Of a DNA stretch of 64,000 nucleotides, positions 41,054 through 48,904 are shown in pieces; the stretch's first letter is position 1; each line of letters opens with the position of its first letter. The notes below the pieces were generated by a model, which was not told where the DNA came from, made no database searches, and saw only the letters and a list, made by a program, of their open reading frames with translations. Origin of the DNA: CAVYXZ01 sp965223835 (GTDB lineage: Bacteria; Chloroflexota; Anaerolineae; Aggregatilineales; Phototrophicaceae); NCBI GenBank assembly GCA_965223835.1, contig CBDCXQ010000001.1:1054001-1118000 (forward strand). The letters are read 5' to 3'. The position numbers and the translations under genes were made by a program.

Positions 41054-43213
41054 ATGGAACAGAAAAATCCACAATTTATCTCGCTTCGTTGGCGCTTTGG
41101 GCTGTTCACAATCATCCTGTTGTTGGCGACTGTGAGTGCTTATCTCCTTGCCCAAAACTCGACCACCGCTCCAGCAGTTGATAATATTCTGCGCCAGAGT
41201 GTACGGGCGATAAAGCATGAGGCGACGGCCTTGCATTTAGAGCAAGCCCGCACTGCCGGGTCTATTGCGCAGACGGCTGCTGTTATTGCGGCATTGCAAG
41301 GAGACGACACTGCGGGGATTCGCTCTTTACTGGCAGACCGGGCTGCCCGCTTTGAGTTCGATGCAGTGATCTTAATTGACCCCACAGGTGTATTGGTCGC
41401 TGGGATGCAACGTGACATCACCAGTAACCGGTATGTGCCGATTGCTATGTTGAGCAACACGGTTGAGACGGCAGATGAGCAACGGGGGGACCTGCTACAG
41501 GTTGATAATGTTGCCATGCTGGTTACAGCGGTGCCGGTAATGGCGGATAATCAGCCAGTGGGTGCCGTGTTGGTCGGCCAGCGCTTGCCCCGCACGCTGG
41601 CAACCTTACATACGAGCGCGATGACTGACGTAATTTTTTATGACTTGGATCAGGTTGCGCTGGGTTCGACTTTTGCCAGTAGCAATGCGCTACCGCTACC
41701 CAATATTGTGGATTTTGAGACTACGCTTCAGCTTGATGTCGGGGCGACGCCCTATCAGGGACTCTATTTTCCGTTGGAGTTTGGTGAGCAGCCGGTCGGC
41801 ACATTAGGCGTCCTGGTCCCGGCTGATGTGGCAATTGTGGCGGATGCTGGCCGCCAATTGGGTGGCTTACTGCTGGCGGCGGTGGCTGCTGGAGTCGTGG
41901 TTATGCTCTTTTTGAGTGCCAATTGGGTACTCGGACGCGTGAATCGTATCACGCAGACTGCCGAGGCGCTGACACTGGGTCAATTTACCGCTCGGACCAA
42001 CATGCAGCCCACCAACGAAGTGGGTAAGCTGGGGTTTGCTCTCGACCAGTACGCCGATTATGTGCAAGAGCGGCAGGATGCATTGCGGCATTCGCTGCGC
42101 CGCCAGCGGCGTGAGAATGAGCGTTTAGTGGCGGTCATGGAAGCGCTGCCTGATGGTGTCATTGTGCAAGACTTGTCCGGGCGCGTCGTGATGATGAACG
42201 AAATGGCCGGTGAATTATTAGGGTCGCGGCGGGCGTTGCGTTCGACCCCGGACTTACAAGAACTGACGACTTTGGTGACGGAACGGCTGGGACCAGCCCT
42301 GGCTCCCGGCATTTATGCGCTGGGAGAGGCGCAGCAGATCAAGCTGGACGGCAAGATGCTGAACGCACAGGCAGCGGCGGTGGTGACGATTACGCAGCAG
42401 CGCATTGGAACCGTGATCGTCCTGCGCGATATTAGCGAGGAAGTTCGCCTTGATGTGGCCCGCGAAAAAATCCTGCAACAGATTGAGCAAGAGGTGCAGG
42501 ACCCACTGATGAAGCTTGTTCCGGCAGTAAAACCAGCCCCAATCGGTGATTTTAGTCGCGAAATTCGCCAGCATGCCAACACACTCCAGCGCATGATTCT
42601 GGAGATGCGTGAACTGACCGAAGGTAATTTGTTACGCCAGATGCCTGACAAGCAACAGCCATTACCTTTAGATACATTGATCTGGGCAGTGGCGAACGAG
42701 TGGCGTCAAGTTGCGCAGGCGCAAAACTTGAAACTACATGTGATTATCGAAAAATCCGGTTTATACGTACTGGGTCAAGAGCGGCGCTTACGCTGGGCTA
42801 TTGGCAACATCATTGATAACGCGATCAAGTACACGCCGCCGGGTGGTGATCTGACGCTTGAGATTCAGGCTGATGTGGCCGATGGCCGGGCGCATATGCG
42901 GGTGCGTGATAACGGTGTTGGGATTGCACGTGATGAATTGCCACATATATTCGATCGTTTCTTCCGGGGCAAACCCGTCACGAAAGATGGCCGCGAGTTA
43001 CGGATACCGGGCAGCGGGCAGGGACTGAGTTCTGCTAAACAGATCTTTGAAGCGCATGGTGGCTCATTGTCAATTAAGACTAAACAATGGTTGGGGACCG
43101 CGGCCTATTTCACGCTGCCGCTGACAGCCGAAGTGAGCCTGGAACTACCCCAGGTGGCCGATGATCTGGAAGGCGAGACCGTCCAGATAGATGTCAGCGA
43201 ATTCAAGGGATAG
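41054..43213 (+). CDS. Membrane histidine-kinase-like protein lacking the phospho-acceptor His
   Basis: Sensor protein of 719 residues from ATG 41054 (a TTG at 41048 is the alternative). One helix (about 15-35) and another (about 270-292) bracket an extracytoplasmic ligand-binding domain of about 230 residues, probably a dCache/CHASE type ('DAVILIDPTGVLVAGMQRD'-like strands). A HAMP linker, a PAS domain ('MEALPDGVIVQD') and a full ATPase domain follow ('NIIDNAIKYTPPGG', 'DNGVGIARDELPHIFDRFF', 'GSGQGLS'). Where the related kinase at 26.2 kb reads SHELRTP, this protein reads EQEVQDP: the histidine is replaced by Gln479. The dimerisation helices otherwise align. It may be a pseudokinase or modulate another kinase. 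No response regulator adjoins. Its 3' end overlaps the convergent MFS gene by 11 bases. Confidence 0.85.
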   Translation: MEQKNPQFISLRWRFGLFTIILLLATVSAYLLAQNSTTAPAVDNILRQSVRAIKHEATALHLEQARTAGSIAQTAAVIAALQGDDTAGIRSLLADRAARFEFDAVILIDPTGVLVAGMQRDITSNRYVPIAMLSNTVETADEQRGDLLQVDNVAMLVTAVPVMADNQPVGAVLVGQRLPRTLATLHTSAMTDVIFYDLDQVALGSTFASSNALPLPNIVDFETTLQLDVGATPYQGLYFPLEFGEQPVGTLGVLVPADVAIVADAGRQLGGLLLAAVAAGVVVMLFLSANWVLGRVNRITQTAEALTLGQFTARTNMQPTNEVGKLGFALDQYADYVQERQDALRHSLRRQRRENERLVAVMEALPDGVIVQDLSGRVVMMNEMAGELLGSRRALRSTPDLQELTTLVTERLGPALAPGIYALGEAQQIKLDGKMLNAQAAAVVTITQQRIGTVIVLRDISEEVRLDVAREKILQQIEQEVQDPLMKLVPAVKPAPIGDFSREIRQHANTLQRMILEMRELTEGNLLRQMPDKQQPLPLDTLIWAVANEWRQVAQAQNLKLHVIIEKSGLYVLGQERRLRWAIGNIIDNAIKYTPPGGDLTLEIQADVADGRAHMRVRDNGVGIARDELPHIFDRFFRGKPVTKDGRELRIPGSGQGLSSAKQIFEAHGGSLSIKTKQWLGTAAYFTLPLTAEVSLELPQVADDLEGETVQIDVSEFKG

Positions 43214-44453
43214 GCGGTTCTACTTTTAAGCGGGCGATGACAGCGACGGAGCCAAGTGCCAGCCCCAGCATAATCACAAGTGCCGGTTGATAGCTGTCAA
43301 ACCGGGCTTGTAGCAGGCTGGTACCGATGGGTGCAGCGGTTGCCGCCCAGGTCAACAACATTGCCATGACACTGCTGATGCGGCCATATTGCTCTGGACC
43401 ATACGTTTCCACAATCAGCGCTGGGCGGGCCAGTGTGATCGCACCAATGGCGGCCCCAAACACCACAACAAATACCAGGATACTGGCGTTTGACTGGCCG
43501 AGAATCAAGATAAGGAAAGCACAGCCCAGTAAACCAAATAGCGCGGCGGCGAGTCCCCGCGTCGCGAGTCGAGATTGTAATGGTGCAAAAATCACCCGAC
43601 CCACTACCTGCATGGCACCGATGAGGCCTGACGCAAAGGCCGCGAACCCCGTGTCGTAGCCCTGGTCAATCAGATAGGGGATGAAATGCACGCGAATAGC
43701 AGTCGCGGCCAACATTGCCAGGGCAAACGCGGCGGTGAGCCTCCAGAACGTCGATTGACGCAGGGCGGTGCCCATCGGAATGCTGCGTTCGGGTTTGGGT
43801 TCCGCTTTCTGCTCTTTGTTGCCGGCTGAATGGTTAAATCCATCAATCTCCAAACCGAGATCATGCGGATGTCGCCGTAATACCAGCGCGTGCAAGGGGA
43901 CAGTGATGACTGCCAACAATATCGCCAGAGTCATGATGGCATCGCGCCAACCCTGTGTCCGCAGCAACCATTCTGAAAGCGGGATAAAAATGGTGCTGGC
44001 GAAGCCCGCAGCGAAGGTAATGATCGCCAGCGCGGTTGCGCGTTGCCGGGTAAACCATTTGGCAACAACGGCAAACGCCGGTTCATATAGGATCGCAGCC
44101 ATTGTGAGGCCGATGGCAAACCACATGGCATAAAATAGCCGTAGATCGTCTATCCTGGCCCACATAACGACAAGCCCCACCGCCGTGCAGGACCCAACGG
44201 TCATGAGTAAGCGTGATCCATGGCGGTCAATCCAATAACCAACGGGAATAGCACCAAAGCCGGCCACCAGCAACGCCAGTGAAAATGCGCCGGTTAGCTC
44301 CGCCCGTGACCAGCCAAGATCTTGCTCCATCGGCGTGATGAAGACCGAAAACGCGTAATACAGGATGCCCCAGGAGACGGTTTCCGTGATCGCCAGTGTG
44401 CCGACCATCCACCAGCCATAGTAGGGTTTGCGATGCGTTGCAAACAGTGCCAT
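43203..44453 (-). CDS. MFS transporter (monocarboxylate/oxalate antiporter-like)
   Basis: Inner-membrane carrier of 416 residues with twelve predicted helices and a central cytosolic loop rich in Lys and Glu (about 195-225). ATG 44453 is preferred, 6 bases after GAGG; an in-frame TTG at 44465 is possible. 'GYWIDRHGSRLLM' is the MFS loop 2-3 motif and 'WFTRQRATALAII' the 8-aa block after helix 4. Similarity is to the OxlT/MCT-like branch; the substrate is unknown. Its promoter contains a Fur-like box, so metal-dependent control is likely, and the gene diverges from the multicopper oxidase. Confidence 0.85.
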   Translation of the reverse strand: MALFATHRKPYYGWWMVGTLAITETVSWGILYYAFSVFITPMEQDLGWSRAELTGAFSLALLVAGFGAIPVGYWIDRHGSRLLMTVGSCTAVGLVVMWARIDDLRLFYAMWFAIGLTMAAILYEPAFAVVAKWFTRQRATALAIITFAAGFASTIFIPLSEWLLRTQGWRDAIMTLAILLAVITVPLHALVLRRHPHDLGLEIDGFNHSAGNKEQKAEPKPERSIPMGTALRQSTFWRLTAAFALAMLAATAIRVHFIPYLIDQGYDTGFAAFASGLIGAMQVVGRVIFAPLQSRLATRGLAAALFGLLGCAFLILILGQSNASILVFVVVFGAAIGAITLARPALIVETYGPEQYGRISSVMAMLLTWAATAAPIGTSLLQARFDSYQPALVIMLGLALGSVAVIARLKVEPPIP

Positions 44454-44482
44454 CAGCAGCCTCAAATCGGTGTGTCAACTCT

Positions 44483-44510
44483 ATTGTATTGATGATTATC
44501 AATATTTCAA
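44483..44510 (-). promoter_or_regulatory. Promoter of the MFS gene
   Basis: On the minus strand TTGAAA (44510-44505), a 16-base spacer and TACAAT (44488-44483). The spacer is filled by an inverted repeat. Confidence 0.6.
44488..44506. promoter_or_regulatory. Fur-like operator in the promoter spacer
   Basis: ATTGAT-GATT-ATCAAT is an exact 6-base dyad (44488-44503). Read on the minus strand, this 19-base stretch matches the classical Fur box GATAATGATAATCATTATC at 14 of 19 positions by hand count. Lying between -35 and -10, a bound Fur-family repressor would block the polymerase. Confidence 0.5.
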
Positions 44511-44642
44511 CAGGCAGCTTGAGGTTACGATGATAATGGAAAATACATGATATGCGTCCCTTATCGGCATCGTGTGCTTTGAGTAAGCTGGTGACATCGT
44601 TTCTACTTCACAGTTGATTGTGTAATGGAGGAGAATTTCACA

Positions 44643-45671
44643 ATGGCAAATGATCTGGCACGTCGGGAATTTTTAAAGAAAATGGGTCTGGGAACCGGTG
44701 CATTGGGCGCTGCAACCGTACTCAACCCAGGCGCTCTGGTGCCGCCAACCGCGCCGGTGGCGTCCCCCCTCGACCAGGAGGTGGATTGGCAGCAGATTGA
44801 CGCCGACCATGAGGCGAAAATTCAGGCCTTCCTCGAGCAGATCGGAACCGACGATAACTTCTGGCGCAGCCCGCTGGAATACACAATGGATGGGGATGTC
44901 AAAGTATTTGACCTAACAGTCAGCCATGTCGAGTGGGAGACGGAACCGGGTAAAGTTTTTAATGCCTTTGCCTACAACGGCATGATCCCCGGCCCCGAGT
45001 TTCGCGTGACCGAGGGCGACCACCTTCGAATTAATGTCCACAATGAACTGAACCAGAGTACCACCATCCACTGGCATGGTGTGGATGTCCCCAGTGATCA
45101 GGATGGGGTGCCCTTCGTGAACCAACCACCGATCACCCCCGGCGAGACTTATACCTATGAATTTGTCGTGCCCAACCCTGGGTCACACATGTACCACTCG
45201 CATCATAATTCACTGGAACAAGTCGTCGGCGGTCTGTTGGGCGCGTTTATCGTCGAGCCAAAAGACAAACGCGATGAGCCGATTGTTGATCAGGAATACA
45301 CGATGATCCTGAACGACTCTTTCCTGGGCTTTACAATCAACGGCAGATCCTTTCCCTATGTGCAACCTCTTGTTGCCAACGTTGGTGAACGCATCCGCGT
45401 CCGCTTTATGAACGAAGGTTTGATGATCCACCCCATGCACCTGCACGGCATGCCGATGCGGGTGATCGCGAAAGATGGTTATTATCTGCCAGCCCCATAT
45501 CTGAACGATACTGTCAATATCGCTCCTGGTGAACGCTATGATGTGATTATCGAAGCGCGCGCCGCCGGAGCCTGGGCTTTCCACTGTCATGTTTTGAGCC
45601 ATGTGGAGAACCGCACTGGCCTGTTTGGCATGACGACCGCCTTCATCATCAACGAACCCGACGAAGCATAG
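44643..45671 (+). CDS. Two-domain multicopper oxidase with Tat signal
   Basis: Exported copper oxidase of 342 residues from ATG 44643, with GGAGGAG 9 bases before it. The N terminus has a twin-arginine signal, ARREFLKKMG, then a hydrophobic stretch, so it is folded and loaded with copper before export. Two cupredoxin domains carry the copper ligands: HWHG (143-146), HMYHSHH (182-188), HPMHLHG (263-269) and HCHVLSH (314-320) with M330 as likely axial ligand. The set fits type 1 copper plus the trinuclear centre of laccase-like enzymes; the small size fits two-domain oxidases that assemble as trimers, or nitrite-reductase relatives. It could oxidise Cu(I), Mn, phenols or other donors. SCO, PCuAC and cytochrome c genes lie within 5 kb. 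Confidence 0.9.
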   Translation: MANDLARREFLKKMGLGTGALGAATVLNPGALVPPTAPVASPLDQEVDWQQIDADHEAKIQAFLEQIGTDDNFWRSPLEYTMDGDVKVFDLTVSHVEWETEPGKVFNAFAYNGMIPGPEFRVTEGDHLRINVHNELNQSTTIHWHGVDVPSDQDGVPFVNQPPITPGETYTYEFVVPNPGSHMYHSHHNSLEQVVGGLLGAFIVEPKDKRDEPIVDQEYTMILNDSFLGFTINGRSFPYVQPLVANVGERIRVRFMNEGLMIHPMHLHGMPMRVIAKDGYYLPAPYLNDTVNIAPGERYDVIIEARAAGAWAFHCHVLSHVENRTGLFGMTTAFIINEPDEA

Positions 45672-45689
45672 CCTGGTCAAACACATGAG

Positions 45690-45712
45690 GAGCAGTTCAA
45701 CGCGGACTGCTC
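45690..45712 (+). terminator. Hairpin after the multicopper oxidase gene
   Basis: GAGCAGT (45690-45696) pairs exactly with ACTGCTC (45706-45712), 18 bases after the stop. No T-run follows. The rest of the 297-base gap to 45968 is AT-rich and shows no gene. Confidence 0.5.
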
Positions 45713-45968
45713 TTCCTGATTCATCACCGGAATCGCGCTAATGGTTTGTCCAACAATAATCAAATCTGAATATGACTGGTGATTTGTTGTAGCAAGGCCC
45801 AAATACCAATCGCCAAATTGAGTTGGTGGTCCATGTCATATAAGCTATGCTGAGAAAACCTTGAACCGTGCCTGTTTTCTATCGATGTCAACGCTAAATG
45901 TCACTTTCAGTGGCATCTAATTTGTGATTTACTTGTGCAGTCAAAAAGCGGATGAAAGCATAAGCGAC

Positions 45969-46688
45969 GTGAAAATTGTCTATATTCTACTGGCCTCTAT
46001 TTTCACCATTACCGTTGCCGTTGTTGGTGCAATTCTGATTATGCCCAGTGACAATGAAGTCAATATAAACTTGCTATCCGACCCTAATCCGATGACTATC
46101 GGGCCGATAGATTTAATGGTTTCCGTGACTGATGGACGCGGCAGGCCGATTGAGGATGCTGATGTTTATGTCACAACCCAGTATACATATGATGCCCCCC
46201 TGAACTATTCGGCACGACGCTATGAAAATGGCTATTATCACATTCCGGTTACTTTGACCCTGATTGGGCAGATAACGATAACGGCAAACGTTGATCTTGC
46301 TAACGGCGAAATGTTTTCTGAAGAATATGTCACCTTTGTTTACTCCAATTCTGGCTTAGATTTCGAAAATCAGCCTTATCGCAGTGAACGCGAGATTGAG
46401 GAAGAACTGGCGAACATACCGGATAACGAATACTGGATTGTCGTGCCACATGGTGCGCAGGAAATTTCGGGTATGTACTTCAAAGAATTTGTTCCCTCCT
46501 TCATTTCATTAAGCGTGAGTGGAAAAAACACCCTGGTGATACGTAATGATGACTTTGTTGAGAATACTATCGGACCATTTACGGTGCGGGCCGGGGAAAC
46601 CCTGCGACAACGATTTGACAAACCCGGTCTCTTTGTAGGAACTTGTACAATTAATCAAGGTCTTATCCGTATTGAAGTGACCAATTAG
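45969..46688 (+). CDS. Membrane-anchored cupredoxin-like protein with FixH/YtkA-like domain
   Basis: Extracytoplasmic protein of 239 residues. I start at GTG 45969, which puts a clean signal anchor (VYILLASIFTITVAVVGAIL) at the N terminus; an upstream GTG at 45924 is in frame. Residues about 35-120 resemble the FixH/YtkA beta-sandwich ('IGPIDLMVSVTDGRGRPIEDADVYV', quoted in part: DLMVSVTDGRGRPI). The last 85 residues have the cupredoxin pattern ('NTLVIRNDDFVENTIGPFTV', 'PGLFVGTCTINQG'), with the Cys retained but Asn and Leu where His and Met ligands are expected. Copper binding is therefore doubtful, though the copper-gene setting suggests a related role. Confidence in the fold is moderate. 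Confidence 0.6.
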   Translation: MKIVYILLASIFTITVAVVGAILIMPSDNEVNINLLSDPNPMTIGPIDLMVSVTDGRGRPIEDADVYVTTQYTYDAPLNYSARRYENGYYHIPVTLTLIGQITITANVDLANGEMFSEEYVTFVYSNSGLDFENQPYRSEREIEEELANIPDNEYWIVVPHGAQEISGMYFKEFVPSFISLSVSGKNTLVIRNDDFVENTIGPFTVRAGETLRQRFDKPGLFVGTCTINQGLIRIEVTN

Positions 46689-46778
46689 TGTAAGCCCTGC
46701 CAAAGTAGACCTTTAGGTTGAGTTTTGGGTTGCCATTTAGACCCTTTCTGTGAATTGAGAGCAAGCTCGGAATAAAAA

Positions 46779-46810
46779 AGCCGGTACATTCTTCATGTGA
46801 TGTACCGGCT
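46779..46810 (-). terminator. Intrinsic terminator downstream of the PCuAC gene
   Basis: AGCCGGTACAT (46779-46789) and ATGTACCGGCT (46800-46810) form an exact 11-base stem, with AAAAAA just before it on the plus strand, so the U-run is on the minus-strand transcript. It lies 105 bases past the PCuAC stop. Confidence 0.8.
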
Positions 46811-46914
46811 GCTATTGATAAGACTGTAGCCTATGTTGAAGCTATGCTAAGTCCAGAATTGTTGCACGGTTCGGCTCTTCAAGCCAACGAATTTGTCTCA
46901 GGGCTTTCTCCATT

Positions 46915-47856
46915 CTATTGGCCCATGCCACCCATATCCATACCGGCCATGTCTGGTTCGCGAATTGGCGCAGAAAGCGTAACTTCAGCGCCATTCTCAA
47001 AGGTCAGCGCCAGATCAATCATCTCACCAGCCGGGAGTTCTTCGGTCAAGTTAATCAACATGATGTGCAGGCCACCGGGCTGGAGCAAGGTAGCCCCACC
47101 AGCGGGCACCAGTATACCGGAATCAATCGGACGCATTTGCATGACATCGCCCGCGCCCATCGCCATTTCGTGCAGTTCGACCGCTTCGGCAACATCAGTC
47201 GCCGCACTCATCAGCATTTGATCGGCATCCGTCAGGTTCACCAGCAAACCATAGGCCGCACTATTCGGTGCACCCGGCACAGCAGGTCGCGCCCAGGCGT
47301 CGAGAAAATGGACACCAGTGCAATCTTTGCCCCAATCCATCATCGGCATGTCCATAGAGTCCATATCGTCGCCCATATCGCTGTCCATATCCATCGCCAT
47401 CTCACTCATATCTTCGATCGGGATGCTCAATTGAACATCACCAGCGTGTTCGAAATTGAGAGTCAGGTCGAGCGTTTCGCCGGCCACCAGTTCCTGAGTC
47501 AAGCCGATCAGCATGATATGCAGACCACCAGGCTCCAGCGGCAGAAAACTGTCTGGATGAACCGTGAACCCGCCCTCCACTGGTCGCATCTGCATGACAT
47601 CGCCCTCGGCCATGATCATTTCGTGCAATTCAACCGCTTCAGCGACATCCGTACTGGCGCTGACCAATGTATCGGGCATCTCGCCAATGTGGACCAGTTG
47701 ACCGTAGACGGCACTGTTGGGGGTGGCGGTATTAGCCGGACGCGCCCAGGCATTAAACAAATAGGATAGTTCGCAGGAGTCAGCATCGTCCTGTGCCAGG
47801 GCAGCATTTGAAACGATCAGAATCAGCACCAGGGCGAAATATTTGAGAAATTTCAT
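46915..47856 (-). CDS. Tandem PCu(A)C copper chaperone
   Basis: Secreted copper-binding protein of 313 residues: signal peptide 1-21 (ending ALAQ), then two PCuAC domains (about 28-150 and 180-300). Each repeats 'AWARPA', 'TDVAEAVELHEM', 'GDVMQMRP' and 'PGGLHIML', the H-x-M...M...H-x-M ligand set for Cu(I). The linker between them is an Asp/Met string (MAMDMDSDMGDDMDSMDMPM) and the C terminus ends in another Met/Gly string, both likely extra Cu(I) sites. PCuAC proteins deliver copper to the CuA site of cytochrome oxidase together with SCO, whose gene is directly upstream on the same strand. Two fused copies are unusual. Confidence 0.92.
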   Translation of the reverse strand: MKFLKYFALVLILIVSNAALAQDDADSCELSYLFNAWARPANTATPNSAVYGQLVHIGEMPDTLVSASTDVAEAVELHEMIMAEGDVMQMRPVEGGFTVHPDSFLPLEPGGLHIMLIGLTQELVAGETLDLTLNFEHAGDVQLSIPIEDMSEMAMDMDSDMGDDMDSMDMPMMDWGKDCTGVHFLDAWARPAVPGAPNSAAYGLLVNLTDADQMLMSAATDVAEAVELHEMAMGAGDVMQMRPIDSGILVPAGGATLLQPGGLHIMLINLTEELPAGEMIDLALTFENGAEVTLSAPIREPDMAGMDMGGMGQ

Positions 47857-47892
47857 GACATGCTCCTCGTGATTATAAAATGCGATATTGCG

Positions 47893-48519
47893 TCATAGGG
47901 TTTCCAGCATGATCTCCAGGTCATGCACGATGTCGCGATAATCTGTGCCATAGAGATATTGGACCTGAAGGTTCCCGTCCGGCCCGATCAAAAACAGGGA
48001 GGCGGTATGATCCATCAAATAAGCCAGCGCCCCTTCACCCATCTGGACCTTTTCGGCGACCACACCAAACTCGTCCAGAAGCTGGCCCAGGGCGGCCCCT
48101 TCTTCGCGCAGGCCAATGAAGTCCTCATGAAAAGCATTGGTGTACATCCCCATGAACTCGAGTGTATCGCGCTCTGGATCAACCGTCACAAAAACCACTT
48201 TCACCTGGTCCCCTGGTTCTTCAAGCGCCGCATAAACCCGCTTCAGTTCGGCAAAGGTTGTCGGGCAAAAATCCGGGCAAGAGCGATAACCAAAATAGAT
48301 GAGGATGATTTCCCCCTGATGCTCACTGAGTGTGAAATCTTCTCCGGTGGTTGCGGCAAAACTGAAGTCGGAGATAGGGCGCGGCGGGCTGAAAACCGCC
48401 CCTCGCAGCTCGTCAGCGTAAGGCAGTGTCTGTAGACCTTCCGTTGTGGGGCTTTGCGGGCTGCTGCACGCCGCGCACAGGAATAGGGCTAGCAGGATAG
48501 TCAGGTATACTTTGATCAT
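47893..48519 (-). CDS. SCO1/SenC-type copper chaperone lipoprotein
   Basis: Thioredoxin-fold protein of 208 residues from ATG 48519; ATG 48537 is an alternative six codons upstream. The signal peptide ends in a lipobox, LCAAC (C18). The copper ligands C81 and C85 in 'CPDFCP' and H170 in 'LMDHTASLF' are all present, and 'FGYRSCPDFCPTTF' is the SCO signature. It should reduce or metallate the CuA centre of cytochrome c oxidase, or supply the multicopper oxidase. It lies 36 bases upstream of the PCuAC gene on the same strand, forming a two-gene copper-delivery operon. Confidence 0.93.
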   Translation of the reverse strand: MIKVYLTILLALFLCAACSSPQSPTTEGLQTLPYADELRGAVFSPPRPISDFSFAATTGEDFTLSEHQGEIILIYFGYRSCPDFCPTTFAELKRVYAALEEPGDQVKVVFVTVDPERDTLEFMGMYTNAFHEDFIGLREEGAALGQLLDEFGVVAEKVQMGEGALAYLMDHTASLFLIGPDGNLQVQYLYGTDYRDIVHDLEIMLETL

Positions 48520-48643
48520 TACAATAGAACCTTTCATTTCGTCCTTCAATTTGGCTCTGATTTTCACAACCAGGCGCACAGCCTGCTCTGGGGCTTGACT
48601 GTTAACAATTCTAAAGCTAATTCCATCTCGGTGTAGGTGTCTT

Positions 48644-48904
48644 ATGTTACCTATTCATTGGCGAAACTATCACGATTGCGACGCCGTGAACATCACGCCA
48701 GGGCAGCGCTATGACAGGCTTGTCGAAGCGCGGGAAGCCGGTATCTGGGCTTCTCACTGCCACATCCTCAGTCATGTGGAAAATCGTTCGGGCTTGTTCG
48801 GGATGGTGACGCCGTTCGTCATCACTGAAGAACAGACCGTTATAGCCAAACAAAAACAGGAGCAGCCAAAACGGTTGCTCCTGTTCGATTCATTCAGTGA
48901 ATGA
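48644..48904 (+). pseudogene. C-terminal relic of a second multicopper oxidase
   Basis: An open frame of 86 codons whose middle (about 48680-48830) codes for the last 50 residues of a multicopper oxidase. It matches the intact oxidase at 44643 at 35 of 50 residues by hand count and keeps the copper motif HCHILSH and the axial Met region GLFGM. Nothing upstream of 48665 matches the rest of an oxidase. The first 10 codons and the tail after 'VITEE' look like random extension into a terminator hairpin. It is divergent from the SCO gene and convergent with the cytochrome gene. Expression as a peptide is unlikely. Confidence 0.8.
48857..48883. terminator. Strong hairpin between the oxidase relic and cytochrome c gene
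   Basis: CAGGAGCAGCC-AAAAC-GGTTGCTCCTG, an 11-base stem with one G-T pair, 22 bases past the cytochrome gene's stop. It probably ended the lost oxidase gene and now ends the cytochrome transcript. Confidence 0.65.

Noticed and set aside
46918..47769. A 283-codon His-rich open frame on the plus strand
   Set aside because: Antisense of the Met/Asp-rich PCuAC gene: ATG/GAC-rich DNA reads as His/Val when reversed. The minus-strand PCuAC domains are clear.
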